Numbered from the stretch's first letter, positions 1-9,770 are shown. The stretch is 64,000 nucleotides of DNA from Paraglaciecola mesophila KMM 241 (GCF_000315015.1 NZ_BAEP01000004.1:1-64000); one strand, 5' to 3'. The notes: generated from the letters alone by a model not told the origin. A program made the numbers and translations.

Positions 1-9
1 TCGTTATTA

Positions 10-23
10 ATTGTTAAAGAACA
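10..23 (-). promoter_or_regulatory. rRNA operon boxA antitermination site
   Basis: The minus strand reads TGTTCTTTAACAAT, close to the gammaproteobacterial boxA core TGYTCTTTAACA bound by NusB/S10 in rRNA antitermination. It lies downstream of two strong minus-strand promoters, so it marks the leader of an rRNA operon whose 16S gene would lie left of the window. No rRNA gene is inside the window. Confidence 0.8.
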
Positions 24-97
24 TTGCTACCGAAGTAGCGCGCTTCCTTAGAAGCGGCTTAAGATGCTGTCCGTGGACCCTCTTAAGCGGGAGGCGT

Positions 98-125
98 ATA
101 ATACGCTCTCAAGTTTCGATGTCAA
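98..125 (-). promoter_or_regulatory. rRNA operon promoter P2
   Basis: On the minus strand a perfect -35 TTGACA (120-125) is followed after 16 bases by TATTAT (98-103). The discriminator is GC-rich (acgcctcccgc), typical of stringently controlled stable-RNA promoters. The DNA just upstream (130-190) is A/T-rich, compatible with an UP element. Transcription runs left, into boxA at 10-23. Confidence 0.8.
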
Positions 126-299
126 GTCGTTATTTTTATTTAATTTTAAATCAATTTTTGAAGTGAATCACAAACTGAAAAACCAAACTAAACCGCCTTG
201 CATCACGCTGATTAAAGGCTTTAAAAAAAGTCTTAAATCACCTGGTTAAAACCAGTGTCAGTGCAGCTGTTTTAGCGGCTGTCCCGAAGCGAGAGGCGC

Positions 300-327
300 A
301 TTATAGAGATCCAATCTTAGAGCGCAA
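300..327 (-). promoter_or_regulatory. rRNA operon promoter P1
   Basis: On the minus strand TTGCGC (322-327) is followed after 16 bases by a perfect TATAAT (300-305) and a GC-rich discriminator (gcgcctctcgc). An A/T-rich stretch lies upstream at 330-420. It is the distal member of a tandem pair, as in the P1/P2 arrangement of enterobacterial rrn operons. Confidence 0.75.
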
Positions 328-489
328 CCCTTTATTTCAATAAATGTAAAATAAAGCCATTAGAGAATGTTTTTTGAACAAACCTCGCACTTTACTGTCT
401 ATTTAGTAAATTTGTTGTTAAGTTTAGACTCTTAAGTGGCACGGATGTCATAACGTAGAAGTCAGTTTTAGTTATTGGATATCTGAAAA

Positions 490-1269
490 ATGAAAAAAAT
501 AATAAAAGTAGCGTTTATAGCAACCTTAGTTTCGTCCGTATTCACTGTAAGTGCTCAAGAAGCAGAGCCTGAGGTTTCGAACGATAACCATGCAACTAGT
601 TCATTCGTAAAACGTCAAGTCGCTCAAAATATGTCGATAGGCCGTGCCGTCAAAAGCATTGCTAGTAATTATCCACAAGAAACATCCAGTGTAGTAAGTA
701 CGGCATTAGATATGTACCCAGATAAGTATCAAGAAATCATTCACGCCGCAATATCTGCACAGCCCATGTTAACTGAAGATATCGTCAAGATTGCTTTGGA
801 AAAGGAAATCGCTAGTTGCACTGCAATTGTTAAAACCGCAATTAACGCTGAACCAAGCTATGTTGACTTTGTGGTAACAGCGGCAGCTAATTCAACGCCA
901 GAAGAACTAAACGAGATTGTCAGAGTCGCAGTCATTACAGAACCTGATTCCGCTGACTTTATTGTTCAGTCGTTGGCACAACAGCACCCTAACAAAATCG
1001 TTGACATACTAACTTCTGCGATTGATGCAGTTCCGCTCGTAGGCGAATATGTGGTTGAAGCGTTACTTGCTATCTTTCCTAACGATGCCGAAAGTGTCGT
1101 TAGTACAGCTGTTCGAGAGTCTGGGCCTCAAAGAGATAATGTCAGAAGAATTATTGAGACGGCACAGAATTTCGGACTTGATGAAGACAGCATCTATAAG
1201 TATGCAAAAGAAGGTGGTGCTACTGACGAAGAAATTACAGCTGCACTAAAAATTGTCACTGAACAATAG
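490..1269 (+). CDS. Exported protein with eleven tandem 15-residue repeats
   Basis: I do not recognise a named family. The 259-residue product starts with a signal peptide (residues 1-22, basic start, hydrophobic core, VSA-Q cleavage). Residues 53-217 fall into eleven consecutive 15-residue units with the pattern [IV][IV]xxA[IVL]xxxP plus five variable residues. Proline is at position 10 of nearly every unit; units starting at 98 and 203 deviate. Each unit could be one short helix and a turn, giving a small solenoid. The last 40 residues are acidic and end in a possible UBA-like GATDEEITAAL segment. Codons differ from unit to unit, so the repetition is at protein level and old. The gene stands alone between the rrn promoters and the spc/alpha operon and has its own terminator. 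Periplasmic or secreted location is inferred; function unknown. Confidence 0.85.
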   Translation: MKKIIKVAFIATLVSSVFTVSAQEAEPEVSNDNHATSSFVKRQVAQNMSIGRAVKSIASNYPQETSSVVSTALDMYPDKYQEIIHAAISAQPMLTEDIVKIALEKEIASCTAIVKTAINAEPSYVDFVVTAAANSTPEELNEIVRVAVITEPDSADFIVQSLAQQHPNKIVDILTSAIDAVPLVGEYVVEALLAIFPNDAESVVSTAVRESGPQRDNVRRIIETAQNFGLDEDSIYKYAKEGGATDEEITAALKIVTEQ

Positions 1270-1296
1270 ATTTATAAACTTTAAGTAATTTGAGAT

Positions 1297-1325
1297 AAAA
1301 AAACCGGATTATTATCCGGTTTTTT
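1297..1325 (+). terminator. Intrinsic terminator of the repeat-protein gene
   Basis: CCGGAT and ATCCGG form a stem (1304-1309/1314-1319) with a 4-base loop. A-tract and T-tract extend the stem, with Ts at 1320-1325. It lies 28 bases after the stop codon. The core is almost the same as that of the terminator at 1627-1655. Confidence 0.85.
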
Positions 1326-1626
1326 ATGGCTGTTATCACCCTGCCCTTGCCCTTCGCGTATATATCAATCTTGTTACGTTTCACTCAGAGTTAACTGTTT
1401 TGTCACAGTCTGCAACTGTTACTTAATATGTGATTCTTAATATGCGTAAGGCGACTTATTGGGCATTTGCTTTGGGATAGTTAGAGGTAAAATATGAGAA
1501 ATGAAAACCAATAGGGTAGATATAATTGACTGCACACTTTGGTTTCCAGCGTAGGTCTTAAAAAGCGGTACGCTTCTACTCAGTAGCTACAAAGTAACAT
1601 TTGGTTATTCTATGAATTTCAGGCAT

Positions 1627-1655
1627 AAAAAACCGGATTTAAATCCGGTTTTTTT
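1627..1655 (-). terminator. Terminator of the spc/alpha ribosomal operon
   Basis: A near-perfect palindrome (ACCGGATTT and AAATCCGGT with flanking A and T runs) sits immediately downstream of rplQ on the minus strand. A/T runs on both sides make it potentially bidirectional. The roughly 300 bases between it and the terminator at 1297 hold no gene I can support. Confidence 0.85.
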
Positions 1656-1668
1656 ATTGTAGGAATTT

Positions 1669-2070
1669 TTATTCCGCAGCTGCGTCTTCAGTCTCTACGA
1701 CTTCTTCCACTTCTGGACGGTCTACTAATTCTACATATGCCATTGGAGCATTATCGCCGGTACGGAAACCGCATTTTAAAATGCGAATATACCCACCAGG
1801 ACGCTCTTCATAGCGAGGGCCAAGTTCATTAAATAACTTACCTACAACTTCTTTATCACCAGTACGTGCAAACGCTAAACGACGATTTGCAACACTGTCT
1901 TGCTTAGCAAGTGTGATAAGAGGTTCAATTACGCGACGTAGTTCTTTCGCTTTAGGAAGAGTTGTTTTAATCAACTCACTCTTCACTAATGAGCCAGCCA
2001 TATTGCGAAACATCGCTTGACGGTGACTACTATTACGATTCAACTGACGACCACTCTTACGATGGCGCAT
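1669..2070 (-). CDS. rplQ: 50S ribosomal protein L17
   Basis: Last gene of the alpha operon. The product is 133 residues and begins with the conserved [17 protein letters not shown] segment of bacterial L17, which binds 23S rRNA near the tunnel exit. The conserved core runs to about residue 118; the rest is an acidic tail ([14 protein letters not shown]) such as is seen in many gammaproteobacteria. It follows rpoA by 37 bases, as in Escherichia coli, and is closed by the palindromic terminator at 1627-1655. Confidence 0.97.
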
Positions 2071-2107
2071 AGTCCTATCCTTCTTTAAAAATCAGTTTTA
2101 AATCTGA

Positions 2108-3097
2108 TTAATCTTTTTCTGCGATGCTTTCTGGTGGCCAGTTCTCTAAGCGCATGCCTAGTGAAAGCCCACGAGAAGCTAGTACATCTTTGATCTCAGT
2201 AAGAGATTTTTTACCTAAGTTAGGAGTTTTTAACAACTCAACTTCGGTGCGTTGTACTAGATCACCAATATATTGTATTGCTTCTGCTTTAAGGCAGTTA
2301 GCTGAACGTACTGTAAGTTCTAAATCATCAACTGGACGAAGAAGAATCGGATCAAATTCCGGCTTCTCTTCTTTTTCAACAGGCTCTGACATATCACGAA
2401 GTTCAACGAATGCGTCTAATTGCTCAGCTAATATAGTTGCTGAGCGACGAATCGCTTCTTCGGGATCGATAGTGCCATTGGTTTCCATATCGATAATTAG
2501 CTTGTCTAAATCTGTGCGCTGTTCAACACGCGCAGACTCAACGTTGTACGAAATACGTGATACTGGACTAAATGAAGCATCAACCAATAAACGACCAATT
2601 GGGCGATCATCTTCTTCAGAAGAGCGACGAGTTGACGCTGGAACGTACCCACGACCCATTTCCACTTTAATGCGCATGCTGAGCTCAGCTTCGCCAGTTA
2701 AAGTACAAAGAACGTGACTTGGGTTTACGATTTCAACATCACCATCATGCTGGATGTCTCCAGCTAATACTGGGCCCGCACCGGACTTCACTAATGTTAG
2801 TGTTGCTTCGGTTTTGCCTTCAAGACGTACCGCCAAACCTTTAAGGTTAAGCAATATTTCGATAACGTCTTCTTGAACGCCTTCTTTGGTGCTGTACTCG
2901 TGTAATACACCGTCGATCTCAACTTCAGTCACTGCACAACCTGGCATAGATGACAAAAGAATACGACGTAACGCATTACCCAATGTATGACCAAAACCAC
3001 GCTCCAAAGGCTCTAAAGTGACCTTTGCACGTGTAGGCGAAACGTTATCAATTTCAACTAACCTTGGTTTTAAGAATTCAGTTACAGAACCCGACAT
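2108..3097 (-). CDS. rpoA: DNA-directed RNA polymerase subunit alpha
   Basis: 329 residues, the same length as the E. coli subunit. The N-terminal assembly domain (about 1-235) carries the [20 protein letters not shown] dimerisation segment. A charged linker (about 236-250) leads to the C-terminal domain. There the [12 protein letters not shown] helix holds the arginine that contacts UP elements and activators (R265 in E. coli). Location between rpsD and rplQ is the canonical alpha-operon order, which couples polymerase synthesis to ribosomal-protein synthesis. Confidence 0.98.
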   Translation of the reverse strand: MSGSVTEFLKPRLVEIDNVSPTRAKVTLEPLERGFGHTLGNALRRILLSSMPGCAVTEVEIDGVLHEYSTKEGVQEDVIEILLNLKGLAVRLEGKTEATLTLVKSGAGPVLAGDIQHDGDVEIVNPSHVLCTLTGEAELSMRIKVEMGRGYVPASTRRSSEEDDRPIGRLLVDASFSPVSRISYNVESARVEQRTDLDKLIIDMETNGTIDPEEAIRRSATILAEQLDAFVELRDMSEPVEKEEKPEFDPILLRPVDDLELTVRSANCLKAEAIQYIGDLVQRTEVELLKTPNLGKKSLTEIKDVLASRGLSLGMRLENWPPESIAEKD

Positions 3098-3119
3098 TGT
3101 TACCTCTCTTCTTTAAGCT

Positions 3120-3740
3120 TTACTTAGAGTAAAGTTCGACAATCAACTGTTCGTTTATTTCAGCAGACAAATCAGTTCTTTCAGGAACACGTTTAAATGT
3201 GCCTTCCATCTTTTTGCTGTCCACTTCAATCCAAGTTGGTTTCTCACGTTGTTCAGCAAGCTCTAAAGCAGAAACAATACGAGCTTGTTTTTTAGCTTTT
3301 TCGCGAACAGATACAACATCATCAGCAGAAACATTAAAAGAAGGAACGTTTACAACTTGACCGTTAACCAAAATTGCTTTGTGGCTAACTAGTTGACGCG
3401 CTTCAGAACGAGTGCTAGCAAAACCAATGCGGTAAACAACATTGTCTAAACGTTGCTCTAAAAGTTGCAACAAGTTTTCACCTGTATTGCCTTTTAAGCG
3501 TGCCGCTTCTTTATAGTAGTTACGGAATTGCTTTTCAAGAACACCGTACATACGACGAACTTTTTGCTTTTCACGTAATTGAACACCGTAGTCAGACAAA
3601 CGTCCACGACGTGCGCCGTGTTGACCAGGTGCGTTATCAATTTTACATTTTGATTCGATTGCTCGAACGCCACTTTTCAAGAACAAGTCTGTTCCTTCGC
3701 GGCGGCTAAGTTTGAGTTTTGGACCCAAATATCTTGCCAT
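3120..3740 (-). CDS. rpsD: 30S ribosomal protein S4
   Basis: 206 residues, E. coli length. The N-terminal [19 protein letters not shown] segment is diagnostic, and the S4 RNA-binding fold (about 95-155, [20 protein letters not shown]) is intact. No CXXC zinc pair is present, so it is the zinc-free form. S4 nucleates 16S assembly and in E. coli represses the alpha operon by binding the leader before rpsM; a matching leader is present at 4531-4651. In E. coli it is also an antitermination factor. Confidence 0.98.
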
Positions 3741-3764
3741 TATCTTTCTCCAACAGTCCGTCGA

Positions 3765-4157
3765 TTAAACGCGACGTTTTTTCGGTGGACGACAACCGTT
3801 GTGAGGAATAGGCGTCACATCGGTAATATTAGTGATTTTATAACCAGCAGCATTCAAAGCACGGATAGCAGATTCACGACCTGGACCTGGACCTTTAACG
3901 AATACTTCTAGATTTTTCAAACCGTAATCCTGAGCGGCTGTACCAGCACGTTCAGCAGCTACCTGAGCAGCAAAAGGGGTAGATTTACGTGAACCACGGA
4001 AACCAGAACCACCAGATGTAGCCCAAGACAAGGCGTTGCCTTGACGATCTGTAATTGTCACTATTGTGTTGTTGAAAGAGGCATGGATATGGGCCATACC
4101 GTCAGCAACTTGACGTTTTGCGCGCTTACGCGTGCTTTTAGTAGGAGCTTTAGCCAT
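3765..4157 (-). CDS. rpsK: 30S ribosomal protein S11
   Basis: 130 residues, close to the usual 129. The conserved [34 protein letters not shown] region and the basic C-terminal CRPPKKRRV tail are both present; the latter contacts 16S rRNA in the platform near the E site. The gene lies 12 bases after rpsM and 24 before rpsD, standard alpha-operon spacing. Confidence 0.98.
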   Translation of the reverse strand: MAKAPTKSTRKRAKRQVADGMAHIHASFNNTIVTITDRQGNALSWATSGGSGFRGSRKSTPFAAQVAAERAGTAAQDYGLKNLEVFVKGPGPGRESAIRALNAAGYKITNITDVTPIPHNGCRPPKKRRV

Positions 4158-4169
4158 CTTAATCCCCGC

Positions 4170-4526
4170 TTACTTTTTAATTGCTTTGCGAGGACCTTTA
4201 CGGGTACGCGCATTAGTTTTAGTGCGCTGACCACGTAGAGGAAGACTACGACGGTGGCGAATACCACGGAAGCAACCTAGGTCCATCAAACGTTTAATAC
4301 TCATTGATACTTCACGACGAAGATCACCTTCGACAGTGAATTTCGCAACTTCGTCACGCAATTTATCAATCTGTGCTTCATCAAGATCTTTGATCTTGGT
4401 TGTCTCTGCAACACCAGCAGCTTCACAAATGCTTTGTGCACGTGTAGAGCCTACACCGAAGATCGCGGTTAGCGCGATTACAGTATGCTTGTGCTCAGGG
4501 ATGTTAATGCCAGCGATACGGGCCAT
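4170..4526 (-). CDS. rpsM: 30S ribosomal protein S13
   Basis: 118 residues, identical in length to E. coli S13. Conserved landmarks are the start [14 protein letters not shown], the central [26 protein letters not shown], and the basic tail [11 protein letters not shown] that reaches towards the P-site tRNA. It is the first gene of the alpha operon proper. A good Shine-Dalgarno (aggag, 4535-4539) sits inside the structured leader upstream, as expected for S4 translational control. Confidence 0.98.
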   Translation of the reverse strand: MARIAGINIPEHKHTVIALTAIFGVGSTRAQSICEAAGVAETTKIKDLDEAQIDKLRDEVAKFTVEGDLRREVSMSIKRLMDLGCFRGIRHRRSLPLRGQRTKTNARTRKGPRKAIKK

Positions 4527-4530
4527 TAAC

Positions 4531-4651
4531 AGTACTCCTCATAGTTTATGTCATCAGCCTAAAAAGCCCGATAGGATACTTACCCGATGACAAAATTGCA
4601 AATTAAGGTTTGCGGATACTATCGTATTTAGCAATTCCGCAAACCATACGA
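4531..4651 (-). promoter_or_regulatory. Alpha-operon leader, likely S4-binding pseudoknot
   Basis: The 125-base gap between rpmJ and rpsM is highly structured. On the minus strand a 10-bp hairpin GGTTTGCGGA/TCCGCAAACC comes first. It is followed by segments CGATAG and CTATCG that can pair, an outer GTCATC/GATGAC stem, and CCTA (4572-4575) that can pair with TAGG (4558-4561). The string TATCCTATCGGGCTTTTTAG resembles the E. coli alpha leader around its nested pseudoknot, just before the rpsM Shine-Dalgarno. Recognition is from memory; no covariance model was run. Confidence 0.6.
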
Positions 4652-4768
4652 TTAACCTTGCCTTTGCTTATGCTTAGGGTCAGAACTGCAGATCACACGC
4701 ACAACACCGTTGCGCTTAATGACTTTACAGTTACGGCAAATCCGCTTGACGGATGCACGAACTTTCAT
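4652..4768 (-). CDS. rpmJ: 50S ribosomal protein L36
   Basis: A 38-residue gene starting ATG at 4768 and ending TAA at 4652-4654. It reads [16 protein letters not shown] and ends KHKQRQG, the classical L36. Cys11, Cys14, Cys27 and His33 form the zinc ribbon, so this is the zinc-binding (C+) type. It lies 24 bases after secY and before the alpha leader, exactly as in E. coli (secY-rpmJ-rpsM). Confidence 0.97.
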   Translation of the reverse strand: MKVRASVKRICRNCKVIKRNGVVRVICSSDPKHKQRQG

Positions 4769-4792
4769 TTCATCACTCCGTAAATCGCTAAC

Positions 4793-6112
4793 TTAACGGC
4801 CGTAGCCCTTAAGGTTAGCTTTCTTAAGAACAGACTCATATTGATGAGACATCAAATGTGTCTGCACTTGCGCCATGAAGTCCATGATAACCACTACCAT
4901 AATAAGCAGTGAGGTCCCACCGAAGTAAAACGGTACGTTCCAAGCTATCAACATGAATTCAGGCACCAAACAAATAAAGGTTATATAAAGCGCGCCAGCT
5001 AGGGTTAAGCGAGTCATTACCTTATCAACGTATCGTGAGGTCTGCTCACCAGGACGAATCCCAGGAACGAACGCACCAGATTTCTTCAAATTGTCCGCTG
5101 TTTCGCGAGGGTTAAAAACCAACGCAGTATAGAAGAAACAAAAGAAGATGATCGCAGCAGCGTAGAACATCACATACAGAGGCTGTCCAGGAGACAACAT
5201 CAATGCCACTTCTTGTAACCAAGAGAATGACTCATTCTGACCAAACCAATTTGCAATGGTTCCAGGGAACAGAATGATGCTTGACGCGAAAATCGGAGGA
5301 ATAACACCTGCCATATTTACTTTTAACGGTAAATGCGTGCTTTGTGCTGCAAAGACCTTACGGCCCTGCTGACGCTTTGCATAGTTAACGACGATACGAC
5401 GTTGGCCACGCTCTACGAATACTACAAAATACGTGATAGCAATTATTATTACGCCGATAAGTAACAAGAACAGTAAGTTCAAATCACCTTGTCGTGCTTG
5501 CTCTGCCGTTTGACCTATGGCCGTTGGCAAACCAGACACAATACCCGCGAAAATCAATATAGAAATACCGTTACCGATACCTCTCTCTGTAATTTGCTCA
5601 CCTAACCACATTAAAAACATGGTACCGGTAACCAAACTCACAACAGCTGTGAAGTAAAAACCAAAACCCGGATTAATCACCAAACCTGAAATCAGATTAG
5701 GTAAATTTGTCGCTATCCCAATTGCTTGGAATGTAGCCAAGACTAACGTGAAGTAACGTGTGTACTGACTAATTTTACGACGTCCTGCTTCGCCTTCTTT
5801 TTTAAGTTCCATCATCGGTGGATGCATAACTGTAAGCAACTGAATGATAATGGAAGCTGTAATGTATGGCATTATACCCAGGGCAAGAACCGAGGCACGC
5901 TCAAGAGCACCACCAGAGAACATGTTAAACATTTCTACAATGGTACCCTTTTGCTGGTCGAATAATTCAGCCAACACCGCGGCGTCGATACCAGGAATAG
6001 GCACATATGAGCCAAGCCTAAACACAATTATCGCACCAAGTACGAACAACAATCTTGATTTAAGCTCACTCAAGCCGCCTTTTGCGCTTGAATTTGATCC
6101 TGGTTTAGCCAT
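4793..6112 (-). CDS. secY: Preprotein translocase channel subunit SecY
   Basis: 439 residues (E. coli 443) with ten predicted membrane segments. The conserved [16 protein letters not shown] plug/TM2 region, the [21 protein letters not shown] segment and the cytoplasmic loop [18 protein letters not shown] are all present. It forms the SecYEG channel at the inner membrane. It follows rplO by only 5 bases, as in other spc operons. The start is [13 protein letters not shown]. Confidence 0.98.
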   Translation of the reverse strand: MAKPGSNSSAKGGLSELKSRLLFVLGAIIVFRLGSYVPIPGIDAAVLAELFDQQKGTIVEMFNMFSGGALERASVLALGIMPYITASIIIQLLTVMHPPMMELKKEGEAGRRKISQYTRYFTLVLATFQAIGIATNLPNLISGLVINPGFGFYFTAVVSLVTGTMFLMWLGEQITERGIGNGISILIFAGIVSGLPTAIGQTAEQARQGDLNLLFLLLIGVIIIAITYFVVFVERGQRRIVVNYAKRQQGRKVFAAQSTHLPLKVNMAGVIPPIFASSIILFPGTIANWFGQNESFSWLQEVALMLSPGQPLYVMFYAAAIIFFCFFYTALVFNPRETADNLKKSGAFVPGIRPGEQTSRYVDKVMTRLTLAGALYITFICLVPEFMLIAWNVPFYFGGTSLLIMVVVIMDFMAQVQTHLMSHQYESVLKKANLKGYGR

Positions 6113-6117
6113 CTAGC

Positions 6118-6552
6118 TTATTCCTCTACCTTACCGCCGGCCGCTTCGATTGCTTCGCGCGCGCCTTTTGTAACCTTCAAACCATTGATAGTAACAGCTC
6201 GTGAAATTTCACCGCTCTTAAGCACTTTAACAAACAACATTTCTTTCTTAACAAGACCTGCTGCTTTTAAAGTTTCAAGTGAAACCACTTCACCCTCTAC
6301 CTTTGCAATTTCACTCAACGTTACTTGGTCAGAAACCAAAGATTTACGTGATGTGAAACCGAATTTAGGTAGACGACGCTGAATTGGCATTTGTCCGCCT
6401 TCAAAACCGGGCTTTACAGAACCGCCAGAGCGAGACTTTTGACCTTTGTGACCACGGCCACCAGTTTTTCCAAGACCTGAACCCATACCGCGTCCAACGC
6501 GCTTACTAGATTTTTTTGCTCCTGGTGCAGGAGCAAGAGTATTTAAATGCAT
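6118..6552 (-). CDS. rplO: 50S ribosomal protein L15
   Basis: 144 residues, E. coli length. It has the glycine- and arginine-rich N-terminal extension ([31 protein letters not shown]) that threads through 23S rRNA, then the globular [20 protein letters not shown] domain. It lies 3 bases after rpmD, so translation is probably coupled. Confidence 0.98.
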   Translation of the reverse strand: MHLNTLAPAPGAKKSSKRVGRGMGSGLGKTGGRGHKGQKSRSGGSVKPGFEGGQMPIQRRLPKFGFTSRKSLVSDQVTLSEIAKVEGEVVSLETLKAAGLVKKEMLFVKVLKSGEISRAVTINGLKVTKGAREAIEAAGGKVEE

Positions 6553-6555
6553 CTG

Positions 6556-6738
6556 TTACTCCTCCACTACTTCAACCATGTAAAATACACGGTTGATCAT
6601 GCCACGAACAGAAGGGGTATCTTCGAGTTCACGAACATGACCGATGCGACGTAAACCTAGACCCGTAAGAGTTGCCTTATGCTTTGGAAGGCGACCGATA
6701 GCGCTTTTGGTTTGCTTAACTTTTATCATCTTAGCCAT
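6556..6738 (-). CDS. rpmD: 50S ribosomal protein L30
   Basis: 60 residues from ATG at 6738 ([21 protein letters not shown]). A TTG two codons upstream is in frame but would add MN and overlap the end of the rpsE region. The ATG matches the family start and gives the usual length of 58-60. Conserved [16 protein letters not shown] is present. L30 is a small late-assembling large-subunit protein. It is tucked between rpsE and rplO. Confidence 0.95.
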   Translation of the reverse strand: MAKMIKVKQTKSAIGRLPKHKATLTGLGLRRIGHVRELEDTPSVRGMINRVFYMVEVVEE

Positions 6739-6744
6739 GTTCAA

Positions 6745-7248
6745 TTACCCCAAAATCTGCGTTACAGACAATCCACGTTTAGCAGCAACTTGATCAGGCG
6801 AAGTCATTTCTGTCAACGCATTGATAGTTGCACGCACAACGTTAATTGGATTGGTAGATCCGTAACATTTTGAAAGTACGTTTTGAACGCCAGCGACTTC
6901 AAGTACCGCACGCATTGCACCACCGGCAATAATACCAGTACCTTCTGATGCAGGTTGCATGTAGACTTTTGAGCCTGAATGACGACCTTTAATTGGATGC
7001 TGTAGCGTGTTGCCATTTAGATCCACGTCCACAAGATTGCGGCGCGCTTTTTCCATAGCTTTTTGAATTGCAGCAGGCACTTCACGTGCTTTACCGTAAC
7101 CAAAACCAACACGACCATTCCCGTCACCTACTACTGTCAAAGCAGTAAAGCTAAAGATACGACCACCTTTAACTACTTTAGATACACGGTTTACAGCAAT
7201 TAGTTTTTCTAACAGGTCACCCTGTTGTTGAACTTCTACTTTAGCCAT
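6745..7248 (-). CDS. rpsE: 30S ribosomal protein S5
   Basis: 167 residues, E. coli length. The N-terminal double-stranded-RNA-like S5 domain contains [24 protein letters not shown] and [15 protein letters not shown]. The loop VSKVVKGGR is where spectinomycin-resistance and ram mutations map in E. coli. The C-terminal domain (about 95-160) includes [20 protein letters not shown]. Order rplR-rpsE-rpmD is canonical. Confidence 0.98.
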
Positions 7249-7257
7249 AATTAACTC

Positions 7258-7611
7258 CTAGAACTGAAGACCTGCTTCACGAGCAGCATCAGCCAATGCC
7301 TTAACTCGACCGTGATACTTAAAACCGCTGCGATCGAAAGCGACAGTCTTAATGCCTTTCTCGATAGCTCGTTCTGCAATCGCTTTACCAACTGCTACAG
7401 CAGCTTCTGCATTACCCGTTGACTTAACGGTAGTGCGAAGATCTGCTTCAACAGTAGAAGCCGCCGCCAAAACCTGTGAACCGCAAGGAGCGATTAACTG
7501 GGCATATATATGGCGTGGTGTGCGGTTAATAACCAAGCGATGCGCGGCCAGTTCACTAATTTTTTTGCGTGCACGTGTAGCGCGACGCAAGCGAGCTGAT
7601 TTCTTATCCAT
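7258..7611 (-). CDS. rplR: 50S ribosomal protein L18
   Basis: 117 residues, the E. coli length. The basic N-terminus ([18 protein letters not shown]) binds 5S rRNA together with L5, and the C-terminus ends with [26 protein letters not shown], diagnostic for L18. It lies 12 bases after rplF. Confidence 0.98.
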   Translation of the reverse strand: MDKKSARLRRATRARKKISELAAHRLVINRTPRHIYAQLIAPCGSQVLAAASTVEADLRTTVKSTGNAEAAVAVGKAIAERAIEKGIKTVAFDRSGFKYHGRVKALADAAREAGLQF

Positions 7612-7623
7612 CGTATCACCTAC

Positions 7624-8157
7624 CTACTTTTTCTTAGCTTCTTTACGACGCACAACTTCATCAGCGTAACGAACACCTTTACCTTTATAAGGCTCTGGCG
7701 GACGGTATCCACGGATGTTAGCTGCAACCTGACCTACCAACTGCTTATCGGCGCCTTTAACGACGATTTCAGTTTGACTAGGAGTTTCAACCGAAATACC
7801 TTCAGGCATTTCGTATGCTACAGGGTGTGAGAAACCAAGCGTTAGATTGAGTTTTTTACCCTGCGCTGCCGCACGATAACCAACACCATTCAACTGAAGT
7901 TTTTTCTCAAAACCTTGAGATACACCAATTACCATTGCATCTAACAATGAGCGAGCTGTACCAGCTTGAGCCCAACCATTAGCAACACCTTCACGAGGTG
8001 AAGCTTTAAGTTGGTTCTCTTCTTGAACAACTTCAACTGCATCATTGAATACACGGCTTAATGTACCGTTTTTACCTTTTACTGTGACTTCTTGCCCAGC
8101 GATAGTTACTTCTACGCCAGATAAAACGTCTACAGGAGCTTTTGCTATACGTGACAT
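7624..8157 (-). CDS. rplF: 50S ribosomal protein L6
   Basis: 177 residues, E. coli length. Two repeated alpha/beta L6 domains are visible (about 1-82 and 83-170). The second contains the highly conserved [21 protein letters not shown] segment that contacts helix 97 of 23S rRNA, near the factor-binding stalk base. It follows rpsH by 10 bases in the spc operon. Confidence 0.98.
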   Translation of the reverse strand: MSRIAKAPVDVLSGVEVTIAGQEVTVKGKNGTLSRVFNDAVEVVQEENQLKASPREGVANGWAQAGTARSLLDAMVIGVSQGFEKKLQLNGVGYRAAAQGKKLNLTLGFSHPVAYEMPEGISVETPSQTEIVVKGADKQLVGQVAANIRGYRPPEPYKGKGVRYADEVVRRKEAKKK

Positions 8158-8167
8158 TTTTATCCCC

Positions 8168-8560
8168 TTACGCTACGTAGCCGATGATCTCACCACCCAT
8201 ACCCGCTTTACGCGCGGCACGGTCAGTCATCACACCTTTAGAGGTAGAAACGATAGCAACACCTAAACCACCCAATACTTTTGGCAACTCATCTTTTTTC
8301 TTATAGATGCGAAGACCAGGGCGACTTACGCGCTCAATGCTTTCAATTACTTTCTTGCCTTCGAAGTACTTAAGCGTCACTTCTAAAACAGGTTTAACGT
8401 CACCAGAAACTGCGAAATCTGAAACATAACCTTCTTCTTTAAGTACAGCTGCAATTGCAACACGTAGCTTAGATGAAGGCATTGATACAGAAACTTTGCT
8501 AGCCATCTGACCGTTACGAACACGTGTAAACATGTCCGCGATAGGATCTTGCATACTCAT
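8168..8560 (-). CDS. rpsH: 30S ribosomal protein S8
   Basis: 130 residues, E. coli length, starting [18 protein letters not shown]. The C-terminal signature [26 protein letters not shown] is intact. S8 binds 16S helix 21. In E. coli it represses the spc operon by binding mRNA at the rplE start; I did not identify a convincing mimic here. Confidence 0.98.
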   Translation of the reverse strand: MSMQDPIADMFTRVRNGQMASKVSVSMPSSKLRVAIAAVLKEEGYVSDFAVSGDVKPVLEVTLKYFEGKKVIESIERVSRPGLRIYKKKDELPKVLGGLGVAIVSTSKGVMTDRAARKAGMGGEIIGYVA

Positions 8561-8572
8561 ATTAGCTACTCC

Positions 8573-8878
8573 TTACCAGCTGGCTTTTTTAAGGCCAGGT
8601 ACTTCGCCGCGCATAGCTGCTTCACGCAACTTAATACGGCTAAGACCAAACTTGCGTAGGAAACCATGTGGACGGCCAGTAATACGACAACGATTTTGTT
8701 GACGTGTACGAGCTGAATCACGTGGAAGTTGTTGTAGCTTAAGAACAGCGTCCCAACGTTCTTCGTCAGAAGAGTTGACGTTGCTGATAGTTGCTTTAAG
8801 TTCTGCTCGTTTAGTAGCGAACTTAGCAACTAGCTTGGCGCGTTTTACTTCGCGCGCTTTCATTGATTCTTTTGCCAT
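8573..8878 (-). CDS. rpsN: 30S ribosomal protein S14
   Basis: 101 residues from ATG at 8878 ([16 protein letters not shown]), the family start and length. An upstream in-frame extension to 8941 would run into rplE and is not used. It lacks the CXXC pairs of the short zinc form, so it is the zinc-independent (C-) type, in contrast to the zinc-type L36 in the same operon. The conserved [20 protein letters not shown] tail is present. Confidence 0.97.
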   Translation of the reverse strand: MAKESMKAREVKRAKLVAKFATKRAELKATISNVNSSDEERWDAVLKLQQLPRDSARTRQQNRCRITGRPHGFLRKFGLSRIKLREAAMRGEVPGLKKASW

Positions 8879-8888
8879 AACCCTACCC

Positions 8889-9428
8889 TTACTTTTTAAA
8901 TGGGAAACTAAACGCACTAAGAAGTGCATGTGCTTCCGCATCGGTTTCAGCGCTAGTCGTGATAGTAATATCCATACCGCGAATTTTATCTACCTTATCG
9001 AAATCGATTTCTGGGAAGATAATTTGCTCACGAACACCCATGCTATAGTTTCCACGGCCGTCAAACGACTTAGGATTCAAGCCACGGAAGTCACGGATAC
9101 GAGGAATTGCTATTGATACTAAACGTTCAAAGAATTCCCACATACGCTCACCACGTAGGGTTACTTTACAGCCAATCGGATAACCTTCACGGATTTTAAA
9201 ACCCGCTACAGATTTGCGAGCAACAGTTACAACAGGTTTCTGACCAGCAATTGCTTGCATGTCAGCTGTTGCGTTTTCCAAAACCTTCTTGTCTGCTACC
9301 GCTTCACCTAAACCCATGTTTAGAGTGATTTTCTCAATCCGAGGGACTTGCATGACGCTTTTGTAGTTGAACTGCTTCGCAAGTTCCGCTACTACTGTTT
9401 CTTTATAGAAATCATGCAGTTTCGCCAT
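8889..9428 (-). CDS. rplE: 50S ribosomal protein L5
   Basis: 179 residues from ATG at 9428 ([13 protein letters not shown]), matching the E. coli length; a start four codons upstream (MEST) is possible but atypical. Conserved [41 protein letters not shown] and [19 protein letters not shown] are present. L5 binds 5S rRNA and forms bridge B1b. Confidence 0.97.
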   Translation of the reverse strand: MAKLHDFYKETVVAELAKQFNYKSVMQVPRIEKITLNMGLGEAVADKKVLENATADMQAIAGQKPVVTVARKSVAGFKIREGYPIGCKVTLRGERMWEFFERLVSIAIPRIRDFRGLNPKSFDGRGNYSMGVREQIIFPEIDFDKVDKIRGMDITITTSAETDAEAHALLSAFSFPFKK

Positions 9429-9443
9429 CGTACTCTCCAATTA

Positions 9444-9758
9444 TTAAACCAGTTCACCGTCAGATTTGAAGAAACGAACTTTTTTGTCGTCTTCAAAACG
9501 GAAACCTATGCGATCTGCTTTACCCGTTTTAGGGTTAACAATCGCTACATTTGACACGTGAATTGATGCTTCTTTCTCAATAACGCCACCAGTAACACCC
9601 AATTGAGGGTTAGGTTTCTGATGCTTCTTCACCAAGTTCACACCTTCAACGATTAAGCGGTCAGCCGCTGGAAGAACTTTAAGCACTTTGCCTAGTTTTC
9701 CTTTGTCTTTACCTGCCAAAACGATGATTTCATCATCACGACGAATTTTTCTAGCCAT
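9444..9758 (-). CDS. rplX: 50S ribosomal protein L24
   Basis: 104 residues, E. coli length. It begins [25 protein letters not shown], a KOW motif, followed by the conserved [13 protein letters not shown] segment. L24 is an assembly-initiator protein that binds the 5' domain of 23S rRNA. It lies 12 bases after rplN and 15 before rplE. Confidence 0.98.
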   Translation of the reverse strand: MARKIRRDDEIIVLAGKDKGKLGKVLKVLPAADRLIVEGVNLVKKHQKPNPQLGVTGGVIEKEASIHVSNVAIVNPKTGKADRIGFRFEDDKKVRFFKSDGELV

Positions 9759-9770
9759 TATCGTGACTCC

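Noticed and set aside
64-249. 61-codon open frame on the plus strand
   Set aside because: It overlies the minus-strand rRNA promoter P2 and leader and shows no start signal or protein-like composition.
416-460. GTGGCACG resembling a sigma-54 -24 element upstream of the repeat-protein gene
   Set aside because: The -12 position has TCAT instead of TTGC, so the second half of the promoter is missing.
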